Shown: piece after piece, positions 51,484-60,928 of the stretch
Numbering within the stretch: the first letter of the stretch is position 1
Layout of the letters: every line of letters starts with the position of its first letter
Assembly: GCA_913062925.1 (NCBI GenBank)
Contig: CAJXWJ010000003.1
Coordinates: 1-64,000 of the forward strand
DNA: 64,000 bases
DNA from: an uncultured Pseudorhodobacter sp.
GTDB lineage: Bacteria > Pseudomonadota > Alphaproteobacteria > Rhodobacterales > Rhodobacteraceae
Reading direction: 5' to 3'
Translations under genes and position numbers: made by a program
Notes under the pieces: model-generated
Seen by the model: only the letters and a program-made list of their open reading frames with translations
The model's database searches: none
Told to the model about the DNA's origin: nothing

Positions 51484-52488
51484 CTATTGACCCAAGGCTG
51501 CGGCAAGGCCCGCAACAGCTGTTTCACCGGCAAGCCGGGTTTCCGCCAATGCCTGCCAAGCCGCCATTTCAGCCAGTGCCGGCGCTGGCAGGGCGGCGAT
51601 CTCGGTCAAAGCCGTGGCCAGATCGTGGGCGCGCAAGGCCGCTTCGGCGCGCGACAGCACTGCATCGGGATCGGTGCCTGCGCGCGCAGTGGTCGAGCGT
51701 GCCCCGGTCTGCGTGCGCAGAAAATTCGTGGCGCGATCAGCCCAGCTTTGCCCCATATCGGCCCGCAGTGCCGCATCCAAAGCGGCGCGGGCGGCCTCTG
51801 GGAAGGCTTCGGTCAAACCGGCAAGCGTCGGCAAACCCGTTTGCGCATGATCAGACAGCGCCGCAGGCACATCGGCCAGCCCCGCCAGCGCCGCCGCATA
51901 GGGCGCGCCGCTGTCCAAGGCGGCCTGCACCTCGGCCAAAGCCAATGTCGCGCGGGCTAGGGCCGAGGTCGCCTCTGCCTCGGCCTTGATCTTATCGGCG
52001 GCGGCTTGCGCATCGGCCATCATCGCCTGAATGGCTGCGGCATCAACGGCACCTGCAGGGGCCTGTTTCAGCGCATCAATTTGCGCCTGCATCTCTTGCA
52101 GCGCGGCGGTTGGGGCCGCCTGCGCAGCGGGGCGCGTCTCCAAAGCTTGGATCTTTGCAGCCAGATCAGCAATTTGCACCGCAAAAGCCGCCGTATCCGG
52201 CAAGGCCGCCAGCTTGGCCTGCAAATCCGCGGTTTCGGCCTGCTGCGCCGCAAGCGCTGCCTGCAAAGCCGAGGTATCCTGAAGCGGCCAGCCCTTTGGC
52301 ACATATTGCGCCAGACCAAAGCCAATACCCGCCGCAATCACGCCCCCCAGCAGACCGCCAACCAAACCGCCACTGCGCTTTGTGGGTTTGGGCTTGGGCG
52401 TCGGTTCGACCTCTGCCTCTGCCTCGGGTTCGGGCAGCACGACGGGTTCTGCCTCGGGCGTGATCGCTTCTGGTTCTTTGTCTGACAT
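51484..52488 (-). CDS. Mitofilin/Mic60-like inner-membrane protein
   Basis: 334 residues. An acidic/Pro-rich N-terminal tail, one transmembrane segment with Gly repeats (GGLVGGLLGGVIAAGIGFGLAQYV), a long Ala-rich coiled coil (about 75-200) and a C-terminal mitofilin-like helical domain. In alphaproteobacteria the Mic60 homologue is encoded next to hemD and hemY, as here, and bends inner membranes (intracytoplasmic membrane formation in phototrophs). Start 52488 (MSDKEPEAITPE) agrees with that family. The gap to hemY is 10 nt, so co-transcribed. Confidence 0.85.
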   Translation of the reverse strand: MSDKEPEAITPEAEPVVLPEPEAEAEVEPTPKPKPTKRSGGLVGGLLGGVIAAGIGFGLAQYVPKGWPLQDTSALQAALAAQQAETADLQAKLAALPDTAAFAVQIADLAAKIQALETRPAAQAAPTAALQEMQAQIDALKQAPAGAVDAAAIQAMMADAQAAADKIKAEAEATSALARATLALAEVQAALDSGAPYAAALAGLADVPAALSDHAQTGLPTLAGLTEAFPEAARAALDAALRADMGQSWADRATNFLRTQTGARSTTARAGTDPDAVLSRAEAALRAHDLATALTEIAALPAPALAEMAAWQALAETRLAGETAVAGLAAALGQ

Positions 52489-52539
52489 GATCGCCCCACT
52501 CTTTGCTTTGCCCAAGTTAATGCCCTGAGGCGGCAAGGT

Positions 52540-53250
52540 TCAAGAACCAAGCGCTTGCTGCGTCACTTGGGCCAAGGCTTGCCGCAGCGATGCAGCGTCT
52601 GGCTGCTGGGCCACCGCAACACCCTGCGCTGGAATATCCAGCTCTGCAAGAACGGCCAAACTTAGCGCCGCCACAAAGACCGGAGCCGAAGCCATAATGC
52701 GGCGGTATTCCGCGCAAAACAGCTTGGCCGAACGCGGCGAAAACAGCGGCAACAGAACCGGTGCCGCGCCCTGCAACAAAGCCACAGCCTGCGGGGTCAG
52801 CGGCAAGGGCTTTTGCCGGTAGACTTGGGCCAAAACTGGCTCTAATCCTGCCGAAATCAGAGCATCACGCAGGCTGGTTGCGGCCTCTTGCGCCTGTAAC
52901 AACAACAGCGGCCCCTTCAGGTTTTGTGCCAGGATCAAAGCCGCCAGATCCGCCGCATTGCCATCCGCCGAGACCGCCTGCCAGCCCTGCGCAGCGGCTG
53001 CAAGCGCGGTGCGTTTGCCGACACAAAAGGCGCGCTCTGGCAACGAAACCCGCAAACCCGCCGCCGCCTGCACCCCGGTTTCCGAGGTAAAGATCATCGC
53101 CGCATAGGGTTTTTGCGCAATCTTGGGCCGCAGAAACTCTGGCTCCATCAGCGGCGAGATCACGACATCGCCGATCAGGCCATGCGCAAACCGCTGGCTT
53201 TGCGCCAAAGGCCGCGTCAACAGAAAGCTGGCTTGGGATTGTCTGACCAT
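52540..53250 (-). CDS. hemD: Uroporphyrinogen-III synthase
   Basis: A 236-residue two-lobed enzyme closing the tetrapyrrole ring of uroporphyrinogen III. Sequence conservation in this family is low; the supporting segments are [51 protein letters not shown] and [13 protein letters not shown]. Position before the mitofilin-like and hemY genes strongly supports the call. hemC is absent from its usual upstream place; tsaD is divergent. Confidence 0.85.
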   Translation of the reverse strand: MVRQSQASFLLTRPLAQSQRFAHGLIGDVVISPLMEPEFLRPKIAQKPYAAMIFTSETGVQAAAGLRVSLPERAFCVGKRTALAAAAQGWQAVSADGNAADLAALILAQNLKGPLLLLQAQEAATSLRDALISAGLEPVLAQVYRQKPLPLTPQAVALLQGAAPVLLPLFSPRSAKLFCAEYRRIMASAPVFVAALSLAVLAELDIPAQGVAVAQQPDAASLRQALAQVTQQALGS

Positions 53251-53295
53251 GCCCTAGGTGTTACCTGCGAAGAGGGCAGCAATCAACGGCGGAAC

Positions 53296-54393
53296 ATGGC
53301 AAACACACTGACCTTTCTGGGCATCGAGTCGAGCTGTGATGACACGGCCGCAGCGGTTGTGCGCCATCAGCTGGGCGGCTCGGCGCAGGTTCTGGCCTCG
53401 ATCGTCGAAGGCCAGACGGCGCTGCATGCCGATTTTGGCGGTGTTGTGCCAGAAATTGCCGCCCGCGCCCATGCCGAGCGGCTGGATCATTGCGTCGAAC
53501 GCGCCTTGTCACAGGCGGGGATGCGCTTGGCAGATCTGGACGGTATCGCGGTCACCGCAGGGCCGGGGCTGATCGGCGGTGTGCTGTCTGGGGTGATGTT
53601 GGCCAAGGGGCTGACGGCGGCGACGGGCTTGCCGCTGGTTGGCGTTAACCATTTGGCCGGCCACGCGCTGACGCCACGGCTGACCGATGGGCTCGCCTTT
53701 CCCTATCTGATGCTGCTGGTTTCAGGCGGTCATTGCCAGTTTCTGATCGCGCATTCCGCTGATAAATTCGAACGCCTTGGCGGCACCATCGACGATGCCC
53801 CAGGCGAGGCTTTTGACAAAACCGCCAAGCTTTTGGGTCTGGCGCAACCCGGCGGGCCGCTGGTGCAGGCCGAAGCGCTGCATGGCGATGCCAAACGCTT
53901 TGCCTTTCCGCGGCCGCTGCTGGATCGGGCGGGCTGCGATATGTCTTTCTCGGGGCTGAAGACCGCACTTTTACGGGCGCGCGACGCGATCCTTGTAGAA
54001 AAAGGCGGGCTGACGGTTCAGGATCGGCGCGATCTTTGCGCAGGGTTTCAGGCAGCCGTTGCCGATGTTTTGGCCGAGAAAACCCGCCGAGCTTTGGCAG
54101 TCTATCTTGCGCTTTCGCCCGAGGTGCCCGCCTTTGCCGTTGCGGGTGGCGTGGCGGCAAATACCGCTATACGCGCCAAGTTAGAGACGGTTTGTGCCGA
54201 TAACGGCGCTGCGTTTTTTGCCCCACCTTTGGCGCTTTGCACTGATAATGCGGCGATGATCGCTTGGGCGGGGATCGAGCGGTTTCGGTCAGGTGGGCGC
54301 GATGATGCCAGCCTTTCCGCCCGCCCGCGCTGGCCTTTGGACGCCACAGCCGCCCCTATGCTTGGGTCGGGCAAAAAAGGGGCAAAGTCGTGA
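53296..54393 (+). CDS. tsaD: tRNA N6-adenosine threonylcarbamoyltransferase TsaD
   Basis: 365 residues. ASKHA fold; metal-binding His pair in [14 protein letters not shown]; substrate motifs [53 protein letters not shown] and [13 protein letters not shown]. It performs the final transfer to make t6A37 in ANN-decoding tRNAs. Start 53296 ([13 protein letters not shown]) has GGCGGAA upstream. Its stop overlaps the gpsA GTG start. Confidence 0.96.
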   Translation: MANTLTFLGIESSCDDTAAAVVRHQLGGSAQVLASIVEGQTALHADFGGVVPEIAARAHAERLDHCVERALSQAGMRLADLDGIAVTAGPGLIGGVLSGVMLAKGLTAATGLPLVGVNHLAGHALTPRLTDGLAFPYLMLLVSGGHCQFLIAHSADKFERLGGTIDDAPGEAFDKTAKLLGLAQPGGPLVQAEALHGDAKRFAFPRPLLDRAGCDMSFSGLKTALLRARDAILVEKGGLTVQDRRDLCAGFQAAVADVLAEKTRRALAVYLALSPEVPAFAVAGGVAANTAIRAKLETVCADNGAAFFAPPLALCTDNAAMIAWAGIERFRSGGRDDASLSARPRWPLDATAAPMLGSGKKGAKS

Positions 54394-55340
54394 TCGGCAT
54401 CCTTGGCGCAGGCGCTTTTGGCACGGCTCTTGCGGTCGCCTTGGGGCGCGAAGGCCGCGATGTGCGGCTTTGGGCGCGGGATGCGCATCATGTCGCCACG
54501 ATGCGCAAAGCTCGAATGAATGCAGCGCGATTGCCGGGCATTGGCTTTCCTGAATCTGTCTCTGTTACAGCGGAAATAGACGATATTCTGGGTGCAAAGG
54601 CGATCTTACTAGCGGTGCCGATGCAGGCGCTGCGCGGGCTGTTGGGCGCCGAGCCGCGCTTGAACGGTCATGTGTTGGTGGCCTGCTGCAAGGGGGTCGA
54701 TCTGACCAGCTTGCAAGGCCCAGCCGGATTGATCGCGGCGGCTTGTCCTGATGCGCGCGTTGGCATTCTGACCGGACCCAGCTTTGCCAGCGACATCGCC
54801 AAGGGCCTGCCGACCGCGCTGACGCTGGCCTGCCACGACGGCGAGGCGCTGCAAAACCTGCTGTCGACGCCTGCGCTGCGACTGTATCGCAGCGAAGATA
54901 TCATCGGGGCGGAACTGGGTGGCGCGTTAAAGAATGTGATCGCGATTGCGGCCGGCGTGGTGATTGGCGCGGGCTTGGGCGATTCGGCGCGCGCGGCGCT
55001 GATGGCGCGCGGCTATGCCGAGATGACGCGCTTTGCCATCGCCCATGGCGCCGAGGCCGAAACGCTTGCCGGCCTGTCGGGCTTTGGCGATCTGGTGCTG
55101 ACCTGCACCTCGGCGCAGTCGCGTAACTTCCGCTATGGTCAGGCTTTGGGCAGCGGCACTGGCTTTGACGCTTCGGTCACTGTCGAGGGGGCTGCGACGG
55201 CAAAAGCAGTCTCTAACATCGCCAAAAAGACCAATATCGAAATGCCGATCACCGATATGATTGCCGCGTTGATCGGCCAAACTATAACTCTGCCGCAGGC
55301 GATTTCCGCCCTGCTGTCTCGCCCATTAAAACAGGAGTAA
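54390..55340 (+). CDS. gpsA: Glycerol-3-phosphate dehydrogenase [NAD(P)+]
   Basis: 316 residues. Rossmann motif [22 protein letters not shown], conserved substrate region with [31 protein letters not shown] and the catalytic Lys in [31 protein letters not shown]. Supplies sn-glycerol 3-phosphate for phospholipids. Start is GTG 54390, a 4-nt overlap (GTGA) with tsaD, indicating coupled translation. Confidence 0.95.
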   Translation: MIGILGAGAFGTALAVALGREGRDVRLWARDAHHVATMRKARMNAARLPGIGFPESVSVTAEIDDILGAKAILLAVPMQALRGLLGAEPRLNGHVLVACCKGVDLTSLQGPAGLIAAACPDARVGILTGPSFASDIAKGLPTALTLACHDGEALQNLLSTPALRLYRSEDIIGAELGGALKNVIAIAAGVVIGAGLGDSARAALMARGYAEMTRFAIAHGAEAETLAGLSGFGDLVLTCTSAQSRNFRYGQALGSGTGFDASVTVEGAATAKAVSNIAKKTNIEMPITDMIAALIGQTITLPQAISALLSRPLKQE

Positions 55341-55343
55341 CCC

Positions 55344-55616
55344 ATGCGTGCTGCTTTGATCTGCCTTGATAAACCCGACCACCTGCAAATTCGCCTTGAT
55401 AATCGCAGCGCCCACCTTGGCTATATCGAGGCGACGGGCGTGGTGGAAATGGCCGGGCCTTTCCTGAGCCCCGAAGGCCAGATGACCGGCAGCCTTGTGG
55501 TGGTGAATGTCGAAAACCTGGCCGCAGCACAGGATTGGGCCGCGAATGACCCCTATGCTTTGGCTGGGCTGTTTAGTTCGGTAACAATTACCGAGTGGAA
55601 AAAGGTTATCGGATGA
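55344..55616 (+). CDS. YciI-family protein
   Basis: 90 residues. ALICLDKPDHLQIRLDNRSAHLGYIEATG, GPFLSPEGQMTGSLVVVNVENLAAAQDWAANDPYALAGLFSSVTITEWKKVIG: the YciI dimeric ferredoxin-like fold with the conserved Asp-Pro-Y/F segment (NDPYA). Function unknown; related to muconolactone isomerase folds. The tsaD-gpsA-yciI-EVE string is frequent in Rhodobacteraceae. Its stop overlaps the next ATG (ATGA). Confidence 0.9.
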   Translation: MRAALICLDKPDHLQIRLDNRSAHLGYIEATGVVEMAGPFLSPEGQMTGSLVVVNVENLAAAQDWAANDPYALAGLFSSVTITEWKKVIG

Positions 55617-56032
55617 AGTTTTGGCTGTTCAAATCCGAGCCAGACACTTGGGGCTGGCACGACCAGCTTGCCAAGGGCGATCTGGGCGAGGAATGGGGCG
55701 GCGTGCGCAACTATCAGGCCCGCAACAATATGCGGGCCATGCAGCTGGGCGATCTGGGGTTTTTCTATCATTCCAACATCGGCAAAGAGATCGTTGGCAT
55801 TGTCGAGGTCTGCAAGCTCTCGGCGCCTGACAGCACTACAGAGGATCCGCGCTGGGATTGTGTGCATATCCGCGCGGTCCGAGCCTTGGCAAAACCCGTG
55901 ACGATGGAGCAATGCAAAGCAACGGTGGGCTTGCAGGATATGGTTCTGGTGAAAAACGCACGGCTTTCGGTGCAGCCTGTGACGCAGGAAGAGTGGCAGA
56001 TCATTTGCGAAATGGGCGGAACTGCGCCGTAA
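55613..56032 (+). CDS. EVE domain-containing protein
   Basis: 139 residues. MKFWLFKSEPDTWGWHDQL starts the EVE/PUA-like fold; GVRNYQARNNMRAMQLGDLGFFYHSN and IVGIVEVCKLS follow, with aromatic cage residues typical of modified-base readers. Thymocyte nuclear protein 1 relatives bind modified cytosine in DNA or RNA. Start 55613 overlaps the YciI stop. Confidence 0.9.
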   Translation: MKFWLFKSEPDTWGWHDQLAKGDLGEEWGGVRNYQARNNMRAMQLGDLGFFYHSNIGKEIVGIVEVCKLSAPDSTTEDPRWDCVHIRAVRALAKPVTMEQCKATVGLQDMVLVKNARLSVQPVTQEEWQIICEMGGTAP

Positions 56033-56038
56033 TTTTGG

Positions 56039-56070
56039 AAAAGGGGGCCCATTACCCCTAAAGGACCCCC
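56039..56070 (-). terminator. Terminator of the candidate small RNA / bidirectional terminator
   Basis: On the minus strand GGGGGTCC pairs with GGGCCCCC (one G-T wobble), loop of 12 nt, followed by TTTT. On the plus strand the stem is weaker (a C-A mismatch) and is followed by TTCC, so it probably also stops readthrough from the EVE gene. Confidence 0.7.
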
Positions 56071-56138
56071 TTCCACCCCACGTGCTCCCTCAGCACCACA
56101 CGTGTTCTGTAATAAGGTCCCGGGCCTACTGCCCTGCT
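56039..56138 (-). ncRNA. Candidate ~100-nt small RNA between EVE and DUF2853 genes
   Basis: On the minus strand a promoter-like box pair points to a start near 56138, and the transcript would end in the T-run of the hairpin at 56039-56070. Internal pairing possibilities: outer GGCCC/GGGCC, next GGACC/GGTCC, and the terminal hairpin GTGCT-GAGGG-AGCAC (56082-56096) flanked by two CACGTG palindromes (56079-56084, 56099-56104). It contains no ORF. A rod-like RNA with an internal bulge recalls 6S RNA, but the conserved 6S segments were not recognised. Strand and ends are inferred. Confidence 0.5.
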
Positions 56139-56143
56139 TGATT

Positions 56144-56172
56144 ACACTAAAAGATGCGGCTCTTGCGTGCAA
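56144..56172 (-). promoter_or_regulatory. Promoter of the candidate small RNA
   Basis: On the minus strand TTGCAC (56167-56172), a 17-nt spacer and TAGTGT (56144-56149). The -35 box equals that of the tRNA-Ala promoter, and the spacing equals all three tRNA promoters in this window. Confidence 0.5.
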
Positions 56173-56251
56173 ATGCAAAGCCATAAAGGTTTAAGTCAAA
56201 TACAATGTTGAGCCGCAGACCCGCCAAAGGCTGACGGGCCAGCGGTGTGGA

Positions 56252-56596
56252 TTACTTGCTGTAGATCGCTTCTTTGCCAAAGTGCTTGGTCAGCATATAA
56301 TAGACCACCGCACGGTACTTATGCCGCTCGGACCGGCCATAGGTGTCGATCACAGCGTTGATTGCCTGCATCAAGTTCTCGCCCTCTGGCAGGCCCAACT
56401 TCTTGATAAGAAAGTTCTTTTTGATGGTTTCCAGCTCGGAGGCATCGCTGCCTGCAACGGTGGAGGCATCACTGTTATAGATCGCAGGGCCGCAGCCGAT
56501 GGTGACTTTGGCCAGCAGATCCATATCTGGTGAGATATTACATTTTGTCTTCAAATCATCAGCATATTTGGCGATCAGTTCGGCACGCTTGCTCAT
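56252..56596 (-). CDS. DUF2853-family protein
   Basis: 114 residues, mostly helical: MSKRAELIAKYADDLKTKC, NISPDMDLLAKVTIGCGPAIYNSDASTVAGSD, and GRSERHKYRAVVYYMLTKHFGKE. The protein matches the small conserved DUF2853 family, of unknown function. Start 56596 with AAGGA upstream; the longer upstream frame is not protein-like. Convergent with the EVE gene, with the candidate small RNA in the 219-nt gap. Confidence 0.85.
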   Translation of the reverse strand: MSKRAELIAKYADDLKTKCNISPDMDLLAKVTIGCGPAIYNSDASTVAGSDASELETIKKNFLIKKLGLPEGENLMQAINAVIDTYGRSERHKYRAVVYYMLTKHFGKEAIYSK

Positions 56597-56730
56597 TACA
56601 AAATCCTTTGTTCCACTAGGTCGAGAGTCAATCTGCCCAAAATTTGACAGGATGAGCAAAGCTTAAGCGAGGCAGAGGGCCACTCAAAGGGAAAAATTTG
56701 ATCAGCTTCCCCCTTAGGCGGAGGAATGAC

Positions 56731-56756
56731 AAAGGCCCGACTTGCGCCGGGCCCTT
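56731..56756 (-). terminator. Rho-independent terminator of ahcY
   Basis: On the minus strand GGCCCG-GCGCAAGT-CGGGCC is followed by TTTGTCATT, 23 nt after the ahcY stop. Confidence 0.7.
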
Positions 56757-56775
56757 GAAACCGCTGAAGCGGGAT

Positions 56776-58158
56776 TTAGTAGCGGTAATGCTCGGCCTTG
56801 AACGGGCCTTCGATTTTAACGCCGATATAGTCGGCCTGATCTTTGCGCAATTCAGTCAGTTTCACGCCGATTTTCTTCAGATGCAGACGGGCAACTTTTT
56901 CGTCCAGCTCTTTCGGCAGAATATAGACGCCGGGCTGATAGTTGCTGCCGTTGGTCCAGAGTTCGATTTGCGCCAGAACTTGGTTGGTGAAAGAGGCCGA
57001 CATCACAAAGGAAGGGTGGCCGGTGGCATTGCCAAGGTTCAACAGGCGGCCTTCGGACAGCAGGATGATCCGCGCGCCCGAGGGCATTTCGATCATATCG
57101 ACTTGGTCTTTGATATTGGTCCACTTGTGGTTTTTCAGCGCCGCAACTTGGATTTCATTGTCAAAGTGGCCGATGTTGCCGACGATCGACATGTCTTTCA
57201 TCTCGCGGATATGCTCGATGCGGATCACGTCTTTGTTGCCGGTGGTGGTGATAAAGATATCGGCGCTTGCGACGACGTCTTCCAGCAGCACAACTTCAAA
57301 GCCATCCATCGCGGCTTGCAGCGCGCAGATCGGATCCACTTCGGTGACCTTGACGCGGGCACCAGCGCCTTGCAGGCTGGCGGCCGAACCTTTGCCGACA
57401 TCGCCGTAACCGCAAACCACGGCAACTTTGCCTGCCATCATGGTATCGGTGGCGCGGCGAATGCCGTCGACGAGGCTTTCTTTGCAGCCGTATTTATTGT
57501 CGAACTTCGACTTGGTGACCGAATCGTTGACGTTAATTGCAGGGAAAGGCAGCTCGCCCTTTTTGTGCAGATCATAAAGACGGTGAACGCCGGTGGTGGT
57601 TTCTTCGGACACGCCTTTGATCGCGGCTTTGGTTTTGGCGAACCAACCGGGGGATTCTTTCATCCGCTTTTGGATCTGCGCTTTGATCACGACTTCTTCT
57701 TCGGAAGAGGGCACCGAAAGTACGTCTTCGCCGGCTTCCATCCGTGCGCCAAGCAGAACGTACAGCGTCGCATCGCCGCCATCGTCCAGGATCATATTCG
57801 CGCCTTCGGGGAACATGAAGGAGCGATCAAGGTAATCCCAATGTTCAGTCAGCGACTGGCCTTTTACCGCGAAAACCGGCGTGCCGCCTGCTGCAATGGC
57901 AGCTGCGGCGTGGTCTTGGGTCGAGAAAATGTTGCAAGATGCCCAGCGCACATCGGCGCCCAGCTCGACCAGCGTTTCGATCAAGACAGCGGTCTGGATC
58001 GTCATATGCAGCGAGCCAACAATCCGCGCGCCTTTCAAAGGCTTTGAAGCGCCGAACTCTTCGCGGCAGGCCATCAGGCCCGGCATTTCGGTTTCGGCGA
58101 TGGTCAATTCTTTGCGGCCATAATCGGCCAAGGCGATGTCTTTAACGATATAGTCCAT
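56776..58158 (-). CDS. ahcY: Adenosylhomocysteinase
   Basis: 460 residues. NAD-binding motif [27 protein letters not shown], substrate residues in [16 protein letters not shown] and [21 protein letters not shown], and a C-terminal HYRY that completes the neighbouring subunit's NAD site. It hydrolyses S-adenosylhomocysteine to adenosine and homocysteine. Start 58158 ([10 protein letters not shown]) is the family start. In Rhodobacter capsulatus ahcY lies next to the hvrA-regA cluster; here three genes intervene. No SAH riboswitch consensus was recognised upstream. Confidence 0.97.
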   Translation of the reverse strand: MDYIVKDIALADYGRKELTIAETEMPGLMACREEFGASKPLKGARIVGSLHMTIQTAVLIETLVELGADVRWASCNIFSTQDHAAAAIAAGGTPVFAVKGQSLTEHWDYLDRSFMFPEGANMILDDGGDATLYVLLGARMEAGEDVLSVPSSEEEVVIKAQIQKRMKESPGWFAKTKAAIKGVSEETTTGVHRLYDLHKKGELPFPAINVNDSVTKSKFDNKYGCKESLVDGIRRATDTMMAGKVAVVCGYGDVGKGSAASLQGAGARVKVTEVDPICALQAAMDGFEVVLLEDVVASADIFITTTGNKDVIRIEHIREMKDMSIVGNIGHFDNEIQVAALKNHKWTNIKDQVDMIEMPSGARIILLSEGRLLNLGNATGHPSFVMSASFTNQVLAQIELWTNGSNYQPGVYILPKELDEKVARLHLKKIGVKLTELRKDQADYIGVKIEGPFKAEHYRY

Positions 58159-58295
58159 ATCTCTACCTAGATGACTTCTATTTTGCCGCGCAGGTAGCAT
58201 GAACAGGGCTTTTAAGCAATGTGACATGCCTGCGCCAAAACCTCGCTTTTGACGCAAAGCGATGCTATTGCCACAGGGCGAGTGTCGGAGGAATG

Positions 58296-59624
58296 ATGTG
58301 GACCTGGTTTAGAACCCCTGCGCGGCTGGTTCCAACGGCGTTTTTGCTGGTGATCTTGTTGGGCACTGCGCTGCTGAGGCTGCCGATCTCGCAGGCGGGC
58401 TCGGGTGAGACCAGTGTTTTGCAGGCGCTATTTACGGCCACCTCTGCGGTGGCGGTCACGGGTCTGGTTGTTGTGGATACCGCCAAGCATTGGTCGCTGT
58501 TTGGTGAGGCTGTGATCTTTGCGCTGTTTCAGATTGGCGGCGTGGGCATCATGACCAGCTCGACGCTGCTGGTGCTGATGGTGTCGCGGAAACTGAGCCT
58601 AACGCAGCAGATTATGGTGACAACCGAAAGCCGCGGCATCGTGATGGGCGATGTGAAAGCGGTGCTGACGCTGGCCATCGGTGTGATGCTGACGGTCGAG
58701 CTTTTGGTCGCAAGCGTGATGGTGCCGCATTTTCTGGGTCGTGGCCTTAGCTTGCCTGCTGCGCTTTGGCAGGCGATGTTTAACGCAAGCGCCGCGTTTA
58801 CAAATGCTGGTTTTTCGATCTACCCGGGCGGCATGGCATCCTTTATCCACGACCCTTGGCTGTTGATCGCAATCATGGTGGCGGTGCTGATCGGCGGGCT
58901 TGGTCTGCCAGTCTATTACGACCTGCGCCATTTGCACGGGTCACAGCACAAACTGTCGCTGCACAGCAAATTGACGCTGATCACCACAGGCGCGCTTTTT
59001 GCGCTGTCCTTCGTGCTGACCGCGGGGTTTGAATGGAGCAATCCGCAAACCCTTGGGCTTTTGCCGCTGCAAGAACGCTTGGTGAATGCCGCCTATCACG
59101 GTTTTATGGCGCGCTCTTGTGGCATGAACACTTTGGACATGACCGCCATGACCGAAGAAAGCCTGTTGTTGACCTATGGCATGATGCTGATCGGTGGTGG
59201 CTCGGCTTCGACGGCAGGAGGGATTAAAGTCTCTACTCTAGCGATTTTGGTCCTAGCAGTCTGGCACGAGGTGCGCGGCAATCAGGATCTGACCGCCTTT
59301 GGCCGCAAGGTGTCCGCGATCGTTCAGCGAGAGGCGCTTTCGGTCTTGGTGCTGGCGGTGGGGATGCTGTTTGCGGGCATCATGGCATTGCGGATCCTGT
59401 CGGATCTGCCGCTGCGGCAGGTGGTGTTCGAGGCGATCTCGGCCTTTGCCAATGTCGGGCTTTCAATGAATGCAACAGCGCTTTTCCCGCCGGCAGCGCA
59501 GGTGGTGCTGATTTGTTTGATGTTTATTGGCCGCGTCGGCACCATCACCGTGGCCGTGGCCTTGGCGCTGCGCTATCGTCGGGCCAGCTATCACTATCCG
59601 GAGGAACGTCCAATTGTTGGGTAA
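58296..59624 (+). CDS. ktrB: K+ uptake membrane subunit (TrkH/KtrB family)
   Basis: 442 residues with four pore repeats (M1-P-M2). Selectivity-filter glycines appear in [49 protein letters not shown] and [15 protein letters not shown]. Shorter than E. coli TrkH (483) and closest to Na+-dependent KtrB. Two adjacent ATGs (58293, 58296); the second sits 4 nt from GGAGG and is preferred. It overlaps the downstream RCK subunit by 11 nt. Confidence 0.9.
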   Translation: MWTWFRTPARLVPTAFLLVILLGTALLRLPISQAGSGETSVLQALFTATSAVAVTGLVVVDTAKHWSLFGEAVIFALFQIGGVGIMTSSTLLVLMVSRKLSLTQQIMVTTESRGIVMGDVKAVLTLAIGVMLTVELLVASVMVPHFLGRGLSLPAALWQAMFNASAAFTNAGFSIYPGGMASFIHDPWLLIAIMVAVLIGGLGLPVYYDLRHLHGSQHKLSLHSKLTLITTGALFALSFVLTAGFEWSNPQTLGLLPLQERLVNAAYHGFMARSCGMNTLDMTAMTEESLLLTYGMMLIGGGSASTAGGIKVSTLAILVLAVWHEVRGNQDLTAFGRKVSAIVQREALSVLVLAVGMLFAGIMALRILSDLPLRQVVFEAISAFANVGLSMNATALFPPAAQVVLICLMFIGRVGTITVAVALALRYRRASYHYPEERPIVG

Positions 59625-60300
59625 ACTGTTTGGCCGCAAAGCCGAGTCGAGAGACGATTCCGTGGTTGTGATCGGCATGGGCCGCTTTGGCAAATCGGTG
59701 GCGACCAGTCTGGCGCAGCTGGGCCACGAGGTGCTGGGCATCGACGAGAATGCCGAGTTGGTGCAGGAAATGTCGGGCACGCTGACGCATATGGTGCAGG
59801 CCAATAGCACCTCGGTTGAAACGCTGCGGCAGCTGAACGTCGGCAATTTTACCCATGCGGTGGTGGCGATCGGGTCAGATCTTGAGGCCTCGATCCTGTC
59901 GGTTTTGGCACTGTCGGAACTGGGAGTGCCTGACATTTGGGCCAAGGCAATCAATGAACGCCATGGCCGGATTTTGCAGCGCACCGGCGCGCATCACGTT
60001 ATCCAGCCCGAAAAGCTGATGGGCGAGCGGGTGGCGCATTTGGTAACCTCGAAACTGATGGAATATATTACCTTTGACGACGATTTTGCCATCGCCCAAG
60101 CCCATGCCCCGCAAGACAGCATCGACAAAACCTTACAGGAAAGCGCGCTGCGCCAGCGCTATAATGTCACCGTGGTGGGCATCAAACGGCCGGGCGAAGA
60201 TTTCACCTATGGCCAGCCCGAAACCATGGTGCGACACGGAGATGTGATGATTATTGCTGGGAAAATCCACGATGTTGAAGCCTTTGCAGGCAAAAGCTGA
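59614..60300 (+). CDS. ktrA: K+ uptake regulatory RCK subunit (TrkA/KtrA type)
   Basis: 228 residues. RCK_N Rossmann fold VVVIGMGRFGKSVATSLAQLGHEVLGIDENAELVQEM, binding a nucleotide, and an RCK_C domain (YNVTVVGIKRPGEDFTYGQPETMVRHGDVMIIAGKIHDVEAF). One RCK pair, half the size of E. coli TrkA, as in KtrA/KtrC. The start is TTG 59614, supported by GGAGG (59600-59604) and absence of any closer ATG; the ORF begins inside ktrB, so translation is coupled. Confidence 0.9.
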   Translation: MLGKLFGRKAESRDDSVVVIGMGRFGKSVATSLAQLGHEVLGIDENAELVQEMSGTLTHMVQANSTSVETLRQLNVGNFTHAVVAIGSDLEASILSVLALSELGVPDIWAKAINERHGRILQRTGAHHVIQPEKLMGERVAHLVTSKLMEYITFDDDFAIAQAHAPQDSIDKTLQESALRQRYNVTVVGIKRPGEDFTYGQPETMVRHGDVMIIAGKIHDVEAFAGKS

Positions 60301-60893
60301 TGCCGAAACAGCCGCGGGCGTGGCAACGCATGCTGTCAGGGCGCAGGCTTGATCTGCTGGATCCAACCCCGATGGATATCGAGATTGACGATATCGCGCA
60401 TGGTCTGGCCTTTGTCGCGCGTTGGAATGGCCAGACGCGGGGCGATTGGCCCTATTCGGTGGCCGAGCATTCGCTTTTGGTCGAGCAGATTTTTAGCCGC
60501 CAAACCGCCACCTCGCCAAGATGGCAGCTTGCTGCGCTTTTGCACGACGCGCCAGAATATGTGATTGGCGATATGATTAGCCCAGTAAAAGCCGCGATTG
60601 GGCAAAGCTATGGCGAGCTTGATCTGCGGCTGACCGCAGCGGTGCATATTCGCTTTGGGCTGCCAGCGGTGCTGCCTGTTGAAATAAAAAAGGCGATCAA
60701 GGCGGCGGATAAAGTTTCGGCTTGGTTAGAAGCAGTACAAATCGCAGGTTTTAGCGAAAGCGAAGCAAATAAGCTGTTTGGCAAGCCCGAGACTTCGGTT
60801 TTGCGGGGCTTAAAAATTCATCTTCGCGCGCCCACAATTGTGCGCGAAGATTTTATAAACCGTCACAGCCAGCTGCTTGTGGCGATAGGGTAA
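60300..60893 (+). CDS. HD-domain hydrolase (YfbR-like)
   Basis: 197 residues. HD motifs: Trp-Pro-Tyr-SVAEHSLLVEQIF with the first His, LAALLHDAPEYVIGDMISPVK with His-Asp, and a C-terminal Asp in IKAADKVSAWLEA. The YfbR group are 5'-nucleotidases acting on deoxyribonucleotides; substrate here unproven. Its ATG overlaps the ktrA stop by one base, so probably co-transcribed with the K+ uptake genes. Confidence 0.88.
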   Translation: MPKQPRAWQRMLSGRRLDLLDPTPMDIEIDDIAHGLAFVARWNGQTRGDWPYSVAEHSLLVEQIFSRQTATSPRWQLAALLHDAPEYVIGDMISPVKAAIGQSYGELDLRLTAAVHIRFGLPAVLPVEIKKAIKAADKVSAWLEAVQIAGFSESEANKLFGKPETSVLRGLKIHLRAPTIVREDFINRHSQLLVAIG

Positions 60894-60896
60894 AAT

Positions 60897-60921
60897 GAAA
60901 AAGGGCCGCATGTTGCGGCCC
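60897..60921 (-). terminator. Terminator between hvrA and the HD gene
   Basis: GGGCCGCA-TGT-TGCGGCCC is a perfect 8-bp stem. On the minus strand it is followed by TTTTTCATTTT, a strong terminator for hvrA, and may also stop the convergent HD-gene transcript. Confidence 0.85.
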
Positions 60922-60928
60922 AAATCCT

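Noticed and set aside
56039-56138. Naming the candidate small RNA as 6S, SRP RNA or tmRNA
   Set aside because: The SRP GGAAGGAAGC-type loop and tmRNA tRNA-like ends are absent, and conserved 6S segments were not recognised, so only a neutral call is made.
56698-58047. 449-codon ORF antisense to ahcY
   Set aside because: ahcY is certain; the antisense frame is a Phe/Asp/His-rich shadow.
58159-58292. SAH or SAM/SAH riboswitch upstream of ahcY
   Set aside because: Searched by eye for the conserved core in the 134-nt divergent region; nothing convincing. A covariance-model search would be decisive.
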